From Myxococcus guangdongensis (GTDB taxonomy: Bacteria; Myxococcota; Myxococcia; Myxococcales; Myxococcaceae): a stretch of 64,000 nt of DNA. Location: positions 62,001 to 126,000 of the forward strand of contig NZ_JAJVKW010000009.1 of assembly GCF_024198255.1 (NCBI RefSeq). The letters run 5' to 3'. The notes below the pieces were generated by a model. The model saw only the letters and a program-made list of their open reading frames with translations. It was not told where the DNA came from and did not search any database. The translations under genes and the position numbers were made by a program. Positions 1-7,971 of this stretch are shown in pieces (positions within the stretch are counted from its first letter, which is position 1; each line of letters opens with the position of its first letter).

Positions 1-116
1 AGCTGACGAATCTGCTGGGACAGCGTGGGCTGCGAGACGTGGACCCGCCGCGCCGCACGGCCGAAGTGCAGCGTGTCGGCCACGGCGGTGAAGTAGCGCA
101 GGTGTCGGAGCTCCAT
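1..116 (-). CDS. LysR-family transcriptional regulator (N-terminal fragment, runs off window)
   Basis: Reading leftward from the ATG at 116, the first 38 codons give MELRHLRYFTAVADTLHFGR followed by AARRVHVSQPTLSQQIRQL. This is the canonical winged helix-turn-helix start of LysR regulators (ELRHLRYF, then AA..LH.SQP.LS.QI). The rest of the gene, including the inducer-binding domain, lies outside the window. It is divergent from the thiamine-diphosphate enzyme gene starting at 221 with about 100 bp between them. That is the usual geometry for a LysR protein controlling its neighbour, and a T-N11-A dyad lies in the gap. Regulation of the neighbour is inferred; family membership is seen directly. 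Confidence 0.9.
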   Translation of the reverse strand, partial: MELRHLRYFTAVADTLHFGRAARRVHVSQPTLSQQIRQ

Positions 117-125
117 GGCGGCATC

Positions 126-140
126 ATAGATGGTGCCTAT
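126..140. promoter_or_regulatory. Candidate LysR box (T-N11-A dyad)
   Basis: ATAG at 126-129 and CTAT at 137-140 form an inverted repeat with 7 bp between the arms. The T at 127 and A at 139 are separated by 11 bases, matching the LysR-box rule. It sits 10 bp upstream of the LysR start and about 80 bp upstream of the divergent enzyme start, so one site could serve both promoters. Function is inferred. Confidence 0.5.
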
Positions 141-220
141 CGAAGCGATGCGAACAAACGAATGTACGAATCGACCCCGGTCCGTAGAACTTCGGTGTCA
201 CCGGAAGGAAGGACCGCGAG

Positions 221-1870
221 ATGAAGGCATCGGACCTGTTCGTCAAAGCGCTGGAGGCCGAGGGCGTGCGTTACGTCTTCGGGCTGCCCGGCGAGGAGAA
301 TCTGGACCTCTTGGAGTCGATGCGGGGCTCCAGCCTGAAGCTGGTGCTCACCCGTCACGAGCAGGCGGCCGGCTTCATGGCGGCGACGTGGGGGCGGCTG
401 ACCGGCAAGGCGGGCGTCACCCTGGCGACGCTGGGGCCGGGCGCCACCAACCTCGTCACGCCGGCCGCGTACGCGCAGCTGGGCGCCATGCCCATGGTGA
501 TGCTCACCGGGCAGAAGCCCATCAAGGCGAGCAAGCAGGGCCACTTCCAGATTGTCGACGTGGTGGGGATGATGCGCCCGCTCACCAAGCTGACGCGCAC
601 GCTCGTCTCCGCGGAGCACGTCCCGTCCGCGGTGCGCGAGGCCTTCCGTCGCGCGGAGGAGGAGCGCCCCGGCGCCACGCATCTGGAGTTGCCCGAGGAC
701 GTCGCGCGCGAGGCCACCGAGGCGCCGTTGCTCGCGCCCAGCGCGTGGCGCAGGCCCGTGGCGGACGAGGGCTCCATCGCGCGGGCCGTGGAGACCATCG
801 CCTCGGCGCGCCGGCCGCTGTTGATGGTGGGCGCGGGCGCCAACCGGAAGCTCACGTCGGAGATGCTGCGCGTCCTGGTGGACCGGGTGGGGATTCCCTT
901 CTCGAGCACGCAGATGGGCAAGGGCGTCGTCGACGAGTCCCACCCGCTGTGGATGGGCACCGCCGCGCTGTCGGATGGAGACTTCGTCCACCGCGCCATC
1001 GAGATGTCCGACTGCATCATCAACGTGGGACACGACGTCATCGAGAAGCCGCCGTTCGTGATGCGCGACAGCAGCCGCGCCGTCGTCCACCTGAACTTCT
1101 CGTCGGCGGAGGTGGACCCGGTCTACTTCCCGAAGCTGGAGGTGACGGGGGACATCGCCAACGCCGTGTGGCGCATCGCGGAGGGGCTGGGACAGCGTGG
1201 GGCGAGCTGGGACTTCGCGCCGTTCGAGAAGGCTCGGGCGGGGCTGGAGGCGCAGCTGGCGCGAGGGGCGGCGGATGACCGCTTCCCCATCTACCCCGCG
1301 AGACTGGTGGCGGAGGTGCGCCGCGCGCTGCCGGATGACGGCATCGTGTGTCTGGACAATGGCATGTACAAGCTGTGGTTCGCTCGCTACTACCGTACGC
1401 GGCGGCCCAACACGCTCTTGCTGGACAACGCGCTCGCGACGATGGGGGCGGGGCTGCCCTCGGCGATCGCCGCGAAGCTGGTGCATCCTCGCCGCAAGGT
1501 GGTGGCGGTCTGCGGCGACGGTGGGTTCATGATGAACTCGCAGGAGCTGGAGACGGCGGTGCGACTGGGGTTGGACCTCACGGTGGTCGTCGTGCGCGAC
1601 GACGGCTACGGGATGATTCGCTGGAAGCAGGGGGAGATGGGCCTGCCGGACTTCGGCATGGCGCTGGGCAACCCCGACTTCGTCCGCTACGCGGAGGCGT
1701 ACGGCGCCAGGGGGCATCGACCCACGAGCGCGTCGGAGTTCGGCGCGACCCTGTCACGCTGCCTGGAGTCGGGCGGCGTGCATGTCATCGACCTGCCCAT
1801 CGACTACTCGGACAACACCCGCGCGCTCGGCGTCGGGGAGAAGGAAGGCGAGGTGCTCCATGTTGGCTGA
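221..1870 (+). CDS. Thiamine-diphosphate-dependent acetolactate synthase-like large subunit
   Basis: A 549-residue protein with the three-domain layout of the acetolactate synthase/benzoylformate decarboxylase superfamily. The N-terminal domain has the catalytic-Glu segment (LTRHEQAAGFMA) and the LGPGATN loop. The C-terminal domain has the ThDP/Mg motif starting GDGGFMMNSQEL and closing with RDDGYG, where many family members have NN. The start is supported by GGAAGGA about 10 bp upstream. The next gene overlaps its last 11 bases and encodes an aldehyde dehydrogenase, so the pair probably acts on one substrate: a 2-oxo acid could be decarboxylated or carboligated and the aldehyde then oxidised. 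No small regulatory subunit gene is adjacent, which argues against the classical branched-chain biosynthetic enzyme. The exact substrate cannot be read from the sequence. Confidence 0.85.
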   Translation: MKASDLFVKALEAEGVRYVFGLPGEENLDLLESMRGSSLKLVLTRHEQAAGFMAATWGRLTGKAGVTLATLGPGATNLVTPAAYAQLGAMPMVMLTGQKPIKASKQGHFQIVDVVGMMRPLTKLTRTLVSAEHVPSAVREAFRRAEEERPGATHLELPEDVAREATEAPLLAPSAWRRPVADEGSIARAVETIASARRPLLMVGAGANRKLTSEMLRVLVDRVGIPFSSTQMGKGVVDESHPLWMGTAALSDGDFVHRAIEMSDCIINVGHDVIEKPPFVMRDSSRAVVHLNFSSAEVDPVYFPKLEVTGDIANAVWRIAEGLGQRGASWDFAPFEKARAGLEAQLARGAADDRFPIYPARLVAEVRRALPDDGIVCLDNGMYKLWFARYYRTRRPNTLLLDNALATMGAGLPSAIAAKLVHPRRKVVAVCGDGGFMMNSQELETAVRLGLDLTVVVVRDDGYGMIRWKQGEMGLPDFGMALGNPDFVRYAEAYGARGHRPTSASEFGATLSRCLESGGVHVIDLPIDYSDNTRALGVGEKEGEVLHVG

Positions 1871-3308
1871 ACGCTACCCGTACTACGTGGCCAACCGTCG
1901 GTGCTGGCCAAACGCGGACCTGCCCGTGGTGGACAAGTACACGGGAGAAGTGGTGACGCGGGTCGCGCTCTCGGACGCGGCCGCGGTGGAGGAGGCCATC
2001 GCCGCGGCGGTGCGTGCAGCGGGGCCGATGCGGCGGCTGCCCGCGCATGCCCGACAGGCGGTGCTGGAGCACTGCGTGCGTCGCTTCCAGGAGCGCGCGG
2101 AGGAGCTGGCCCAGGTGCTCTGCGTCGAGGCGGGCAAGCCCCTGCGTGACGCGCGCGGCGAGGTGACGCGGCTCATCGAGACGTTCAAGGCCGCCGCGGA
2201 GGAGGCGGTGCGCGGGGGCGGCGAGGTGCTGAACCTGGAGGTGTCCGCGCGGGCCGAGGGCTACCGGGGCTTCACGCGTCGGGTGCCGGTGGGGCCGGTG
2301 TCGCTCATCACGCCGTTCAACTTCCCGCTCAACCTGGTGGCGCACAAGGTCGCGCCGGCGATCGCCGCGGGCTGCCCGTTCATCCTGAAGCCGTCGGACC
2401 GCACGCCGGTGAGCGCGATGATTCTGGCGGAGGTGCTCGCGGAGACGAACCTGCCCGAGGGCGCGTTCTCGGTCGTCACGCCGACGCTGAAGGACATCGG
2501 TCCTCTCATCGAGGACGAGCGGTTGAAGCTCCTGTCGTTCACGGGCTCGGAGAAGGTGGGCTGGGAGCTCAAGGCGCGCGCGGGGCGCAAGAAGGTGGTG
2601 CTGGAGCTGGGCGGCAACGCGGCCTGCGTGGTGGACCGCGAGCCGGGCGCCGCGCTGGACGTGATTGCGGACCGCGTGGCGCTCGGGGCGTTCTTCCAGT
2701 CGGGGCAGAGCTGCATCTCGGTGCAGCGGGTGTTGGTGCACGCGTCGCACTACGAGGCGTTCAAGGCGCTGCTCGTCGAGCGGGCGCGGGCGCTGCGCTC
2801 GGGGAACCCTCGTGACGAGGCGACGACGCTGGGGCCGATGATCGACGAGCCCGCTGCGAAGCGCCTCGAGGGGTGGATTCAGGACGCGGTGGGGCGGGGG
2901 GCGCGGGTGCTGACGGGCGGCGGACGCAAGGGCGCGCTGCTGGAGGCCACGGTGCTGGAGGGCGTGCCCGAGGACGCGCCGCTGAGCGCGGAGGAGGCCT
3001 TCGGTCCGGTGGTGTTGCTCCAGCCCTTCACCTCCTTCACGGAGGCGATGGCCCAGGTCAACGCGGGCCGGTACGGGTTGCAGGCGGGGCTCTTCACCAA
3101 CGACCTCTCACGGGCGATGCATGCCTGGGACGAGCTGGAGGTGGGCGGCGTGGTGGTGGGAGACGTGCCGAGCTTCCGCGTGGACACCATGCCCTATGGC
3201 GGCGTGAAGGGCTCCGGCCTGGGACGCGAGGGCGTGAAGTACGCCATCGAGGACATGACGGAGCTGCGGCTGCTGGTGTTGCGCCAGCGCGCGCCTCGGG
3301 AGGATTGA
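1860..3308 (+). CDS. NAD(P)-dependent aldehyde dehydrogenase
   Basis: A 482-residue aldehyde dehydrogenase superfamily protein. Visible motifs are TPFNFPLNLVAHKVAPAIAAG, FILKPSDRTP (cofactor binding), LSFTGSEKVGWELK, VLELGGNAACVV (catalytic Glu) and FFQSGQSCISVQRV (catalytic Cys), then the C-terminal MPYGGVKGSGLGREGVKY motif. The ATG at 1860 lies inside the end of the preceding gene (11-bp overlap) and follows AAGGAAGGCGAGG, so translation is probably coupled. This start is preferred to longer frame extensions, which would be read only through the upstream gene. It probably oxidises the aldehyde made by the thiamine enzyme before it. It resembles the succinate-semialdehyde/lactaldehyde dehydrogenase branch, but substrate assignment is inference. 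Confidence 0.9.
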   Translation: MLAERYPYYVANRRCWPNADLPVVDKYTGEVVTRVALSDAAAVEEAIAAAVRAAGPMRRLPAHARQAVLEHCVRRFQERAEELAQVLCVEAGKPLRDARGEVTRLIETFKAAAEEAVRGGGEVLNLEVSARAEGYRGFTRRVPVGPVSLITPFNFPLNLVAHKVAPAIAAGCPFILKPSDRTPVSAMILAEVLAETNLPEGAFSVVTPTLKDIGPLIEDERLKLLSFTGSEKVGWELKARAGRKKVVLELGGNAACVVDREPGAALDVIADRVALGAFFQSGQSCISVQRVLVHASHYEAFKALLVERARALRSGNPRDEATTLGPMIDEPAAKRLEGWIQDAVGRGARVLTGGGRKGALLEATVLEGVPEDAPLSAEEAFGPVVLLQPFTSFTEAMAQVNAGRYGLQAGLFTNDLSRAMHAWDELEVGGVVVGDVPSFRVDTMPYGGVKGSGLGREGVKYAIEDMTELRLLVLRQRAPRED

Positions 3309-3339
3309 GGCGCGGCACGAGCGTGGACAAGATGCCCGG

Positions 3340-3654
3340 ATGGACCAGGACGAGCGCGACTTCATCGCGAGCATCAAGAACACGGAGCCCACTCGGGGGC
3401 TCCGCGTTCGCGTGAGTGACTCGGAGGAATACCGAATCGCGGCGCTCGGCCGGGGAGAGATGGGCTTCTACCAGCAGAACGACAGGGCCCTGCTCTTCGA
3501 GTTCAGCGCCGGCTTCGCCTTCATCGTCAAGAAGTCCATCCGGCGCTGGGACGACGGCAAGAAGGTCACCGACGCGGAGCGCGAGATCATCGTCCAGCGC
3601 ATCGCCGACTACCTGAAGGCCGGCGGTGCGCAGCACGTCAACATCATCGAGTGA
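3340..3654 (+). CDS. Small Imm74-like protein
   Basis: A 104-residue soluble protein with no signal peptide. The middle and C-terminal part (FEFSAGFAFIVKKSIRRWDD, then a K-K-V-T-D-A-E-R-E-I-I helix and GAQHVNIIE) recalls the Imm74 immunity family. That family shows an aromatic strand, an invariant-looking RW/D motif, an 'isd.ere.I' helix and a final beta strand. The likeness is by eye and moderate. The gene starts about 30 bp after the aldehyde dehydrogenase. It converges with, and nearly abuts, the DNase-I-fold gene on the other strand. No cognate toxin is evident beside it on the same strand, so if it is an immunity protein it is an orphan. Confidence 0.5.
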   Translation: MDQDERDFIASIKNTEPTRGLRVRVSDSEEYRIAALGRGEMGFYQQNDRALLFEFSAGFAFIVKKSIRRWDDGKKVTDAEREIIVQRIADYLKAGGAQHVNIIE

Positions 3655-3660
3655 ACCGCG

Positions 3661-4878
3661 TCACCGGATGATGGCGTAACCGGCATGCGCGTGGTCGCTC
3701 ACGCCGTCCGTCTTCACCTGCGCGGCGTTGTGCGTGTCCAACCCGCCCGACACCCAGACCTGGTCGAAGTTGTCGCCGTTGGCCTTCTTCCCGCCCACCA
3801 CGCGGTGCAGCCCCGCGCCCTCGAGCGCCTTGCCCACGTTCTCCGTCGAATCGTTGAAGTCGCCCATCACCACCAGCTCCCGCGCCGGGGGACCCTTGGC
3901 CTCCGCACGCGCCACCTCCGCGAGGAACTGGAGCTGCTTCTCGCGCAGCCCCGCGCCTTCCTTCCCCGCCGCCAGGTGCACGTTGATGATGCTCTTCTCC
4001 TGGCCATCCGGCCCCACCACGCGCGTCACCAGCGCCGTGCGCGGCTCGGAGGGGCTGTTCTTCCGCAGCGCCTCGTTGCGCGCACCCAGCGCCTTGCGCT
4101 CGGCCTCCGTCAGCTTGCCGTCACCCAGCGCCGCCAGGTCCTCCTTCGACGACACCGCGGGCCCTCCGGACTCCGCCGCGGGCAGCGTCACCGTGTACGC
4201 GTCCACGACCTTGTCCGGCGCCCCCACGTAGATGGCGTTGCCGTACGTCGCGTCCGCGCCCGTGTCGCCCTTGATGCTCTTGTCATCCCCGGAGAACGAC
4301 TCGCCCGTCACCAGCGTCCCCTCGGGCGTCTGGTACAGCGTCGTCCCATCCGCGCCCTTGCGAATCGCCGTGGCCGGCGCGTCCTCGTGCAGCCCCACCG
4401 TGGGCACCGTGCCCGACTTGAACGCCTCGAACGACGGATTCAGATGCCGCGCGATGTCCAACGCCGTGTTCGCGTTCCCACTGCGATCCACGCCGACGTC
4501 CACCTCCTGGAACCCGGCGATGGTCGCGCCCGTCTCACGGATGAGCTCCGCCTGCTCCTCGCGGTTCTTCGCCGTGCGGTACTCGGAGCCCGCGCCGTTG
4601 GCCAGGTTCAGCGTCAGCACCCCCGTGCCGCTCTGGATGTCCGGCAGCTCGTCCGCGCGCACCGGCTTCGAGTACCCGCTCGGACCCTCGTTCGCTCCCC
4701 CCGACAAATCCGGCCGCGACGGGTTGGCGCCCGGTGATGGAGACGGCGTGAAGGAGTCCTTCGCCTGCGCCGAGCCGGACGACGCGCCCGTGGGCCGTGC
4801 CTCATTGCTCGTGGAGGAGGCGGGCGGCTGCTGAACGACGCTTCGGGCCCAACGGCCCGCGACATTCCAGATGCTCAT
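3661..4878 (-). CDS. Endonuclease/exonuclease/phosphatase (EEP) fold protein
   Basis: The C-terminal two thirds have the DNase-I/EEP active-site series: LTLNLANGAG, GFQEVDVGVD (metal Glu), VTRVVGPDGQEKSIINVHLA, VVMGDFNDSTEN (Asp/Asn) and VSDHAHAGYAI (Asp-His). The first ~75 residues are low-complexity, Ser/Pro/Ala-rich, with no signal peptide or lipobox. I prefer the ATG at 4878 because GGAG lies 6 bp upstream; a frame-open ATG at 4905 has no better site. It could be a nuclease or a phosphoesterase (the CdtB and inositol phosphatase groups share this fold). The disordered, signal-less N-terminus would also suit an exported effector, but no secretion signal is seen. It converges with the Imm74-like gene 6 bp away. 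Confidence 0.75.
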   Translation of the reverse strand: MSIWNVAGRWARSVVQQPPASSTSNEARPTGASSGSAQAKDSFTPSPSPGANPSRPDLSGGANEGPSGYSKPVRADELPDIQSGTGVLTLNLANGAGSEYRTAKNREEQAELIRETGATIAGFQEVDVGVDRSGNANTALDIARHLNPSFEAFKSGTVPTVGLHEDAPATAIRKGADGTTLYQTPEGTLVTGESFSGDDKSIKGDTGADATYGNAIYVGAPDKVVDAYTVTLPAAESGGPAVSSKEDLAALGDGKLTEAERKALGARNEALRKNSPSEPRTALVTRVVGPDGQEKSIINVHLAAGKEGAGLREKQLQFLAEVARAEAKGPPARELVVMGDFNDSTENVGKALEGAGLHRVVGGKKANGDNFDQVWVSGGLDTHNAAQVKTDGVSDHAHAGYAIIR

Positions 4879-5043
4879 GACCATCTCCAGGCCCTCAGGA
4901 AGCACACGGCCCGGGCCGGGGTTCCGCGAGGGCTGCTCGGGCGCGAGTCTCCCTCAGCCCAGCCAGCCCGGAAAGTCCCGCCGGGTCCGGGGGAACCTCC
5001 CTCCAAAAAGGTCCTGGACCATCCCAGCTCGTACCGTTAGTAG

Positions 5044-5057
5044 GTTTGACCTCAAAC
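5044..5057. promoter_or_regulatory. 14-bp palindrome in a divergent promoter region
   Basis: GTTTGACCTCAAAC has perfect 6-bp arms around a CC centre. It lies in the 267-bp gap between the leftward EEP gene and the rightward mscS-like gene. Its TTGACC core could double as a -35 element for rightward transcription, so it may be an operator. No recognised -10 hexamer follows at ideal spacing. Confidence 0.35.
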
Positions 5058-5145
5058 TTTAAGCCCGGGAGTACGGCGCCCACGCGAGAGGGATGCGCGC
5101 GGGGCCGGGGCTCGCCGTGCACCCCGACTCGAAAGGCCCCCAGAC

Positions 5146-6375
5146 ATGGTGCGCTCCATCTCCTTGCCCTGGCTCTCCGCCGCCACGCCCGAGGCTTCCG
5201 TGGCGGGCGCCCCGCCGCCTCCGTTGCCCGTCCCCGTGCCCGAGGGCAGCGCGTGGGGACTGGAGCTGTGGCAGTGGGCGGGTCTGGCGGTGTTGTTCGT
5301 GGGGGCGTGGCTGCTGGGGCGGGCCATCGAGTGGCTGGTGCTCCGGGTGGTGGACCGGGCCACGGCGATGACGAAGTCGGGCTGGGATGACCAGCTGGCG
5401 ACGTCCGCGCGAGGCCCCACGCGCTACGTGCTCTTCACGGTGCTGGTGGCCTCGGGGCTGTGGGCGCTGAAGCTGCCGCCCGTGGCGAAGCACGGCGTGG
5501 ACCTGGTGACGCGCTCGGTGGGCCTGGTGGCCGTGGCGTGGTTCCTCCTGCGCTTCGTGAAGCTGGCCGCGGGCTTCGTCGAGCAGACGGTGGTGCGCGA
5601 GGAGAAGGGCGGCAACGTGGGCCGGGCGCGCGGCCTGCGCACGCAGCTGGCGGTGCTGCGGCGCGTGGTGGAGGTCGCCGTGGTGCTCATCGGCGCGTCG
5701 CTCATGCTGCTGCAGTTCGAGGCGGTGCGGAACGTGGGCGTGTCGCTGCTCGCCTCGGCGGGCATCGCCGGCCTGTTCATCGGCCTGGCGGCGCAGAAGT
5801 CCATCTCCACGCTGCTGGCCGGCATCCAGCTGTCCATCACCCAGCCCATCCGCATCGGCGACACCGTCATCGTGGAGAACGAGTGGGGCTGGGTGGAGGA
5901 GATCACCCTCACGTACGTGGTGGTGAAGGTCTGGGACTTGCGCCGGCTGGTGATTCCCATGGGCCACTTCCTGGAGAAGCCCTTCCAGAACTGGAGCAAG
6001 GTGTCCCCGGACATCATGGGCACCGCGGAGTTCTACGTGGACTTCCGCACGGACGTGCCCGCGGCCCGCGCCGAGCTGCGCCGCATCCTGGAGCACGAGT
6101 CCAACGGCTTGTGGGATGGCAAGGTCGGAGGGCTGCAGGTGACGGACATGTCCGAGCGCACCATGAAGCTGCGCGCCCTGGTGAGCGCCTCGGACTCCGG
6201 CAAGGCGTTCGACCTGCGATGCCTGGTGCGCGAGCGGCTCATGGCCTTCCTGCGCGAGCAGCCCTACGGCCTGCCCATGGTGCGCACCGAGGCCTGCCTC
6301 ACCGAGCACGACGAGTCCTCCAACAACGGCTCCCGGCCCGCCACCCACGTGGTGGCCGCGCTCCCCAGCGAGTGA
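5146..6375 (+). CDS. MscS-family mechanosensitive ion channel
   Basis: A 409-residue inner-membrane protein. Hydrophobic helices are visible around residues 40-65, 88-107, 118-140 and 165-215. The diagnostic pore-lining and beta-domain segment follows: LLASAGIAGLFIGLAAQKS, then STLLAGIQLSITQPIRIGD, then the V-W-D-L-R-R-L-V-I-P and PFQNWSK strands of the MscS middle domain. The C-terminal ~120 residues form the cytoplasmic alpha/beta domain. Such channels open under membrane tension and release solutes on osmotic downshift. The gene stands alone between a divergent promoter region and a candidate terminator. The start ATG follows a long non-coding leader; no strong ribosome-binding site is seen, so the exact start is less certain than the family. 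Confidence 0.9.
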   Translation: MVRSISLPWLSAATPEASVAGAPPPPLPVPVPEGSAWGLELWQWAGLAVLFVGAWLLGRAIEWLVLRVVDRATAMTKSGWDDQLATSARGPTRYVLFTVLVASGLWALKLPPVAKHGVDLVTRSVGLVAVAWFLLRFVKLAAGFVEQTVVREEKGGNVGRARGLRTQLAVLRRVVEVAVVLIGASLMLLQFEAVRNVGVSLLASAGIAGLFIGLAAQKSISTLLAGIQLSITQPIRIGDTVIVENEWGWVEEITLTYVVVKVWDLRRLVIPMGHFLEKPFQNWSKVSPDIMGTAEFYVDFRTDVPAARAELRRILEHESNGLWDGKVGGLQVTDMSERTMKLRALVSASDSGKAFDLRCLVRERLMAFLREQPYGLPMVRTEACLTEHDESSNNGSRPATHVVAALPSE

Positions 6376-6422
6376 CGCACCCCGCACTCCACGGCCGTGC
6401 AGGTGGGCCCGTGGAGGCGCTT

Positions 6423-6446
6423 CGCCCATACGGGGCGTCTTTGTTG
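6423..6446 (+). terminator. Candidate terminator after the MscS gene
   Basis: CGCCC at 6423-6427 pairs with GGGCG at 6433-6437, followed by TCTTTGTTG. A second, weaker CCACGG/CCGTGG hairpin lies just upstream. The position, 50-70 bp after the stop codon, fits. Confidence 0.45.
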
Positions 6447-6450
6447 AGTG

Positions 6451-6504
6451 GTGAATAGTTCACCCTGCGTCTCCGGGGTGGGGTAGGTTGTCCGCAATCG
6501 CGGA
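6451..6504. promoter_or_regulatory. Two small dyads upstream of the M28 peptidase
   Basis: GTGAATAGTTCAC at 6451-6463 (5-bp arms, TAG centre) and TCCGCAATCGCGGA at 6491-6504 (5-bp arms) are perfect inverted repeats. They lie in the 270-bp gap before the secreted peptidase gene and could be operator sites. No known regulator motif was recognised. Confidence 0.3.
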
Positions 6505-6645
6505 ATAAGCGGAAAGTACGGCTCCGTCTCCCGAGGGCGCGCGGCAGGTCGTGCGCGCCATGTGGAGTCCACACGCGGAGGCCGTGCGATGCGGCTGGCC
6601 GCGGTGTTCCGCGACGCACCACCCATCCAGCAAGGAGCGCTGCCC

Positions 6646-7848
6646 ATGAAGCGGTTGATTCCGTTTGCCCTGATGTTGCTGAGCCCCACCGCGTCGTTCG
6701 CGGGAGCCGAGGACCGGGAGCTGTGGATTTCGTTGGGTGCCGACGCCATGGAGCCCGTGGCGGAGGCCTTCGCGAAGGAAGGCTGGAAGATGCCGCCTCC
6801 GTCGCTGACGAAGAAGGAGGTGTCGGTGATTCAGGTGCGCGAGTCGCAGCTGGAGCGCATCGCGCACGTCATGCACGAGAAGTTCAACCGGTGTGCGGGC
6901 TTCGTCACGTTCGAGACGCGGGACGAGGCGGAGAAGTCGCTGGTGCCCGCGCCGCTGGCGCCCACGCAGGAGCTGGTGACGTACACCATCGACAACGCCG
7001 CCGCCGTCAACTGCATGATTGGCCGGCTGACCGAGTCCGGCGTGCGCTCCACCATCAACACGATGGCGGCGTACACCACGCGCTACTACACGCACACGAC
7101 GGGCGTGAACGCGGCGAACGGACTGCGCACCCTCTGGGCGAACATCGCCGCGTCGCGCAGCGACATCACCGCGACGACGTTCACCCACGCGGCGTGGGCG
7201 CAGCCCTCCGTCATCCTCACCATCCCTGGCTCCACGCTGGCCAGCGAGGTGGTGGTGGTGGGCGGCCACCTGGACTCCATCTCCTCGGGCGCCACGGCGC
7301 CTGGCGCGGATGACAACGCGTCCGGCATCGCGTCCTTCACGGAGGTCATCCGCGCGGCGGTGTCCTGCAACTACCGGCCGCTGCGGACGGTGAAGTTCAT
7401 CGGCTACGCGGCGGAGGAGGTCGGTCTGCGCGGCTCGAAGGAGATCGCCGCCTGGCACAAGAACAACGGCGTCAACGTGGTGGGCGTGCTCCAACTGGAC
7501 ATGACCAACTACAAGCGCGCCGGCAACACCCACGACGTGGGCGTGGTCACCGACTACACCAACTCCGCGCAGAACACGTTCCTGCGCAACATCATCACCA
7601 CGTACGGCGGTGGCATCGTCCAGCGCGACACCACGTGCGGCTACGCGTGCTCGGACCACGCGTCGTGGACGGCCCAGGGCTACGCGGCCTCCATCCCGCA
7701 CGAGTCCACGGTCAACACGGGCAACCCCTACATCCACACGGTCAACGACACGATCGCGCAGTCGGGCAGCAACGCCAACCACGCCTTGAAGTTCTCGAAG
7801 ATCGCCGCGGGCTTCGTGGGTGAGCTGGCGAAGGGCGTCACGAACTAG
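6646..7848 (+). CDS. Secreted M28-family zinc aminopeptidase
   Basis: A 400-residue preprotein. The start chosen is the ATG preceded by CAAGGAGC, which gives the signal peptide MKRLIPFALMLLSPTASFAG; a longer in-frame start at 6562 would bury it. After a ~120-residue propeptide, the M28 two-zinc signature appears: VGGHLDSIS (His), GADDNASG (bridging Asp), AAEEVGLRGSK (catalytic Glu and Glu ligand), LQLDMTNY (Asp) and CSDHASW (His). This is the Vibrio/Aeromonas leucyl aminopeptidase type. It probably trims peptides outside the cell during predatory or saprophytic feeding. It is monocistronic. Confidence 0.92.
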   Translation: MKRLIPFALMLLSPTASFAGAEDRELWISLGADAMEPVAEAFAKEGWKMPPPSLTKKEVSVIQVRESQLERIAHVMHEKFNRCAGFVTFETRDEAEKSLVPAPLAPTQELVTYTIDNAAAVNCMIGRLTESGVRSTINTMAAYTTRYYTHTTGVNAANGLRTLWANIAASRSDITATTFTHAAWAQPSVILTIPGSTLASEVVVVGGHLDSISSGATAPGADDNASGIASFTEVIRAAVSCNYRPLRTVKFIGYAAEEVGLRGSKEIAAWHKNNGVNVVGVLQLDMTNYKRAGNTHDVGVVTDYTNSAQNTFLRNIITTYGGGIVQRDTTCGYACSDHASWTAQGYAASIPHESTVNTGNPYIHTVNDTIAQSGSNANHALKFSKIAAGFVGELAKGVTN

Positions 7849-7860
7849 CCCGTCCGTCTT

Positions 7861-7891
7861 CCGCCGCGTCGCCTGTCCGGGGGCGCGGCGG
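7861..7891 (+). terminator. Candidate terminator after the M28 peptidase
   Basis: CCGCCGCG at 7861-7868 and CGCGGCGG at 7884-7891 form a perfect 8-bp stem 13 bp beyond the stop codon. There is no T-tract, which is common in high-GC genomes, so it is a candidate only. Confidence 0.4.
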
Positions 7892-7971
7892 AGGGCGTCG
7901 AATCGTCGCTTCCTCCAGCGAGGGCCACTGTAGGCTCGCGCGCGCAGTCGGACCGCGCGGTGCGAGGACCC

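Noticed and set aside
3340..4878. Imm74-like/EEP genes as a toxin-immunity pair
   Set aside because: They are on opposite strands and convergent, unlike toxin-immunity operons; only the individual resemblances are kept.
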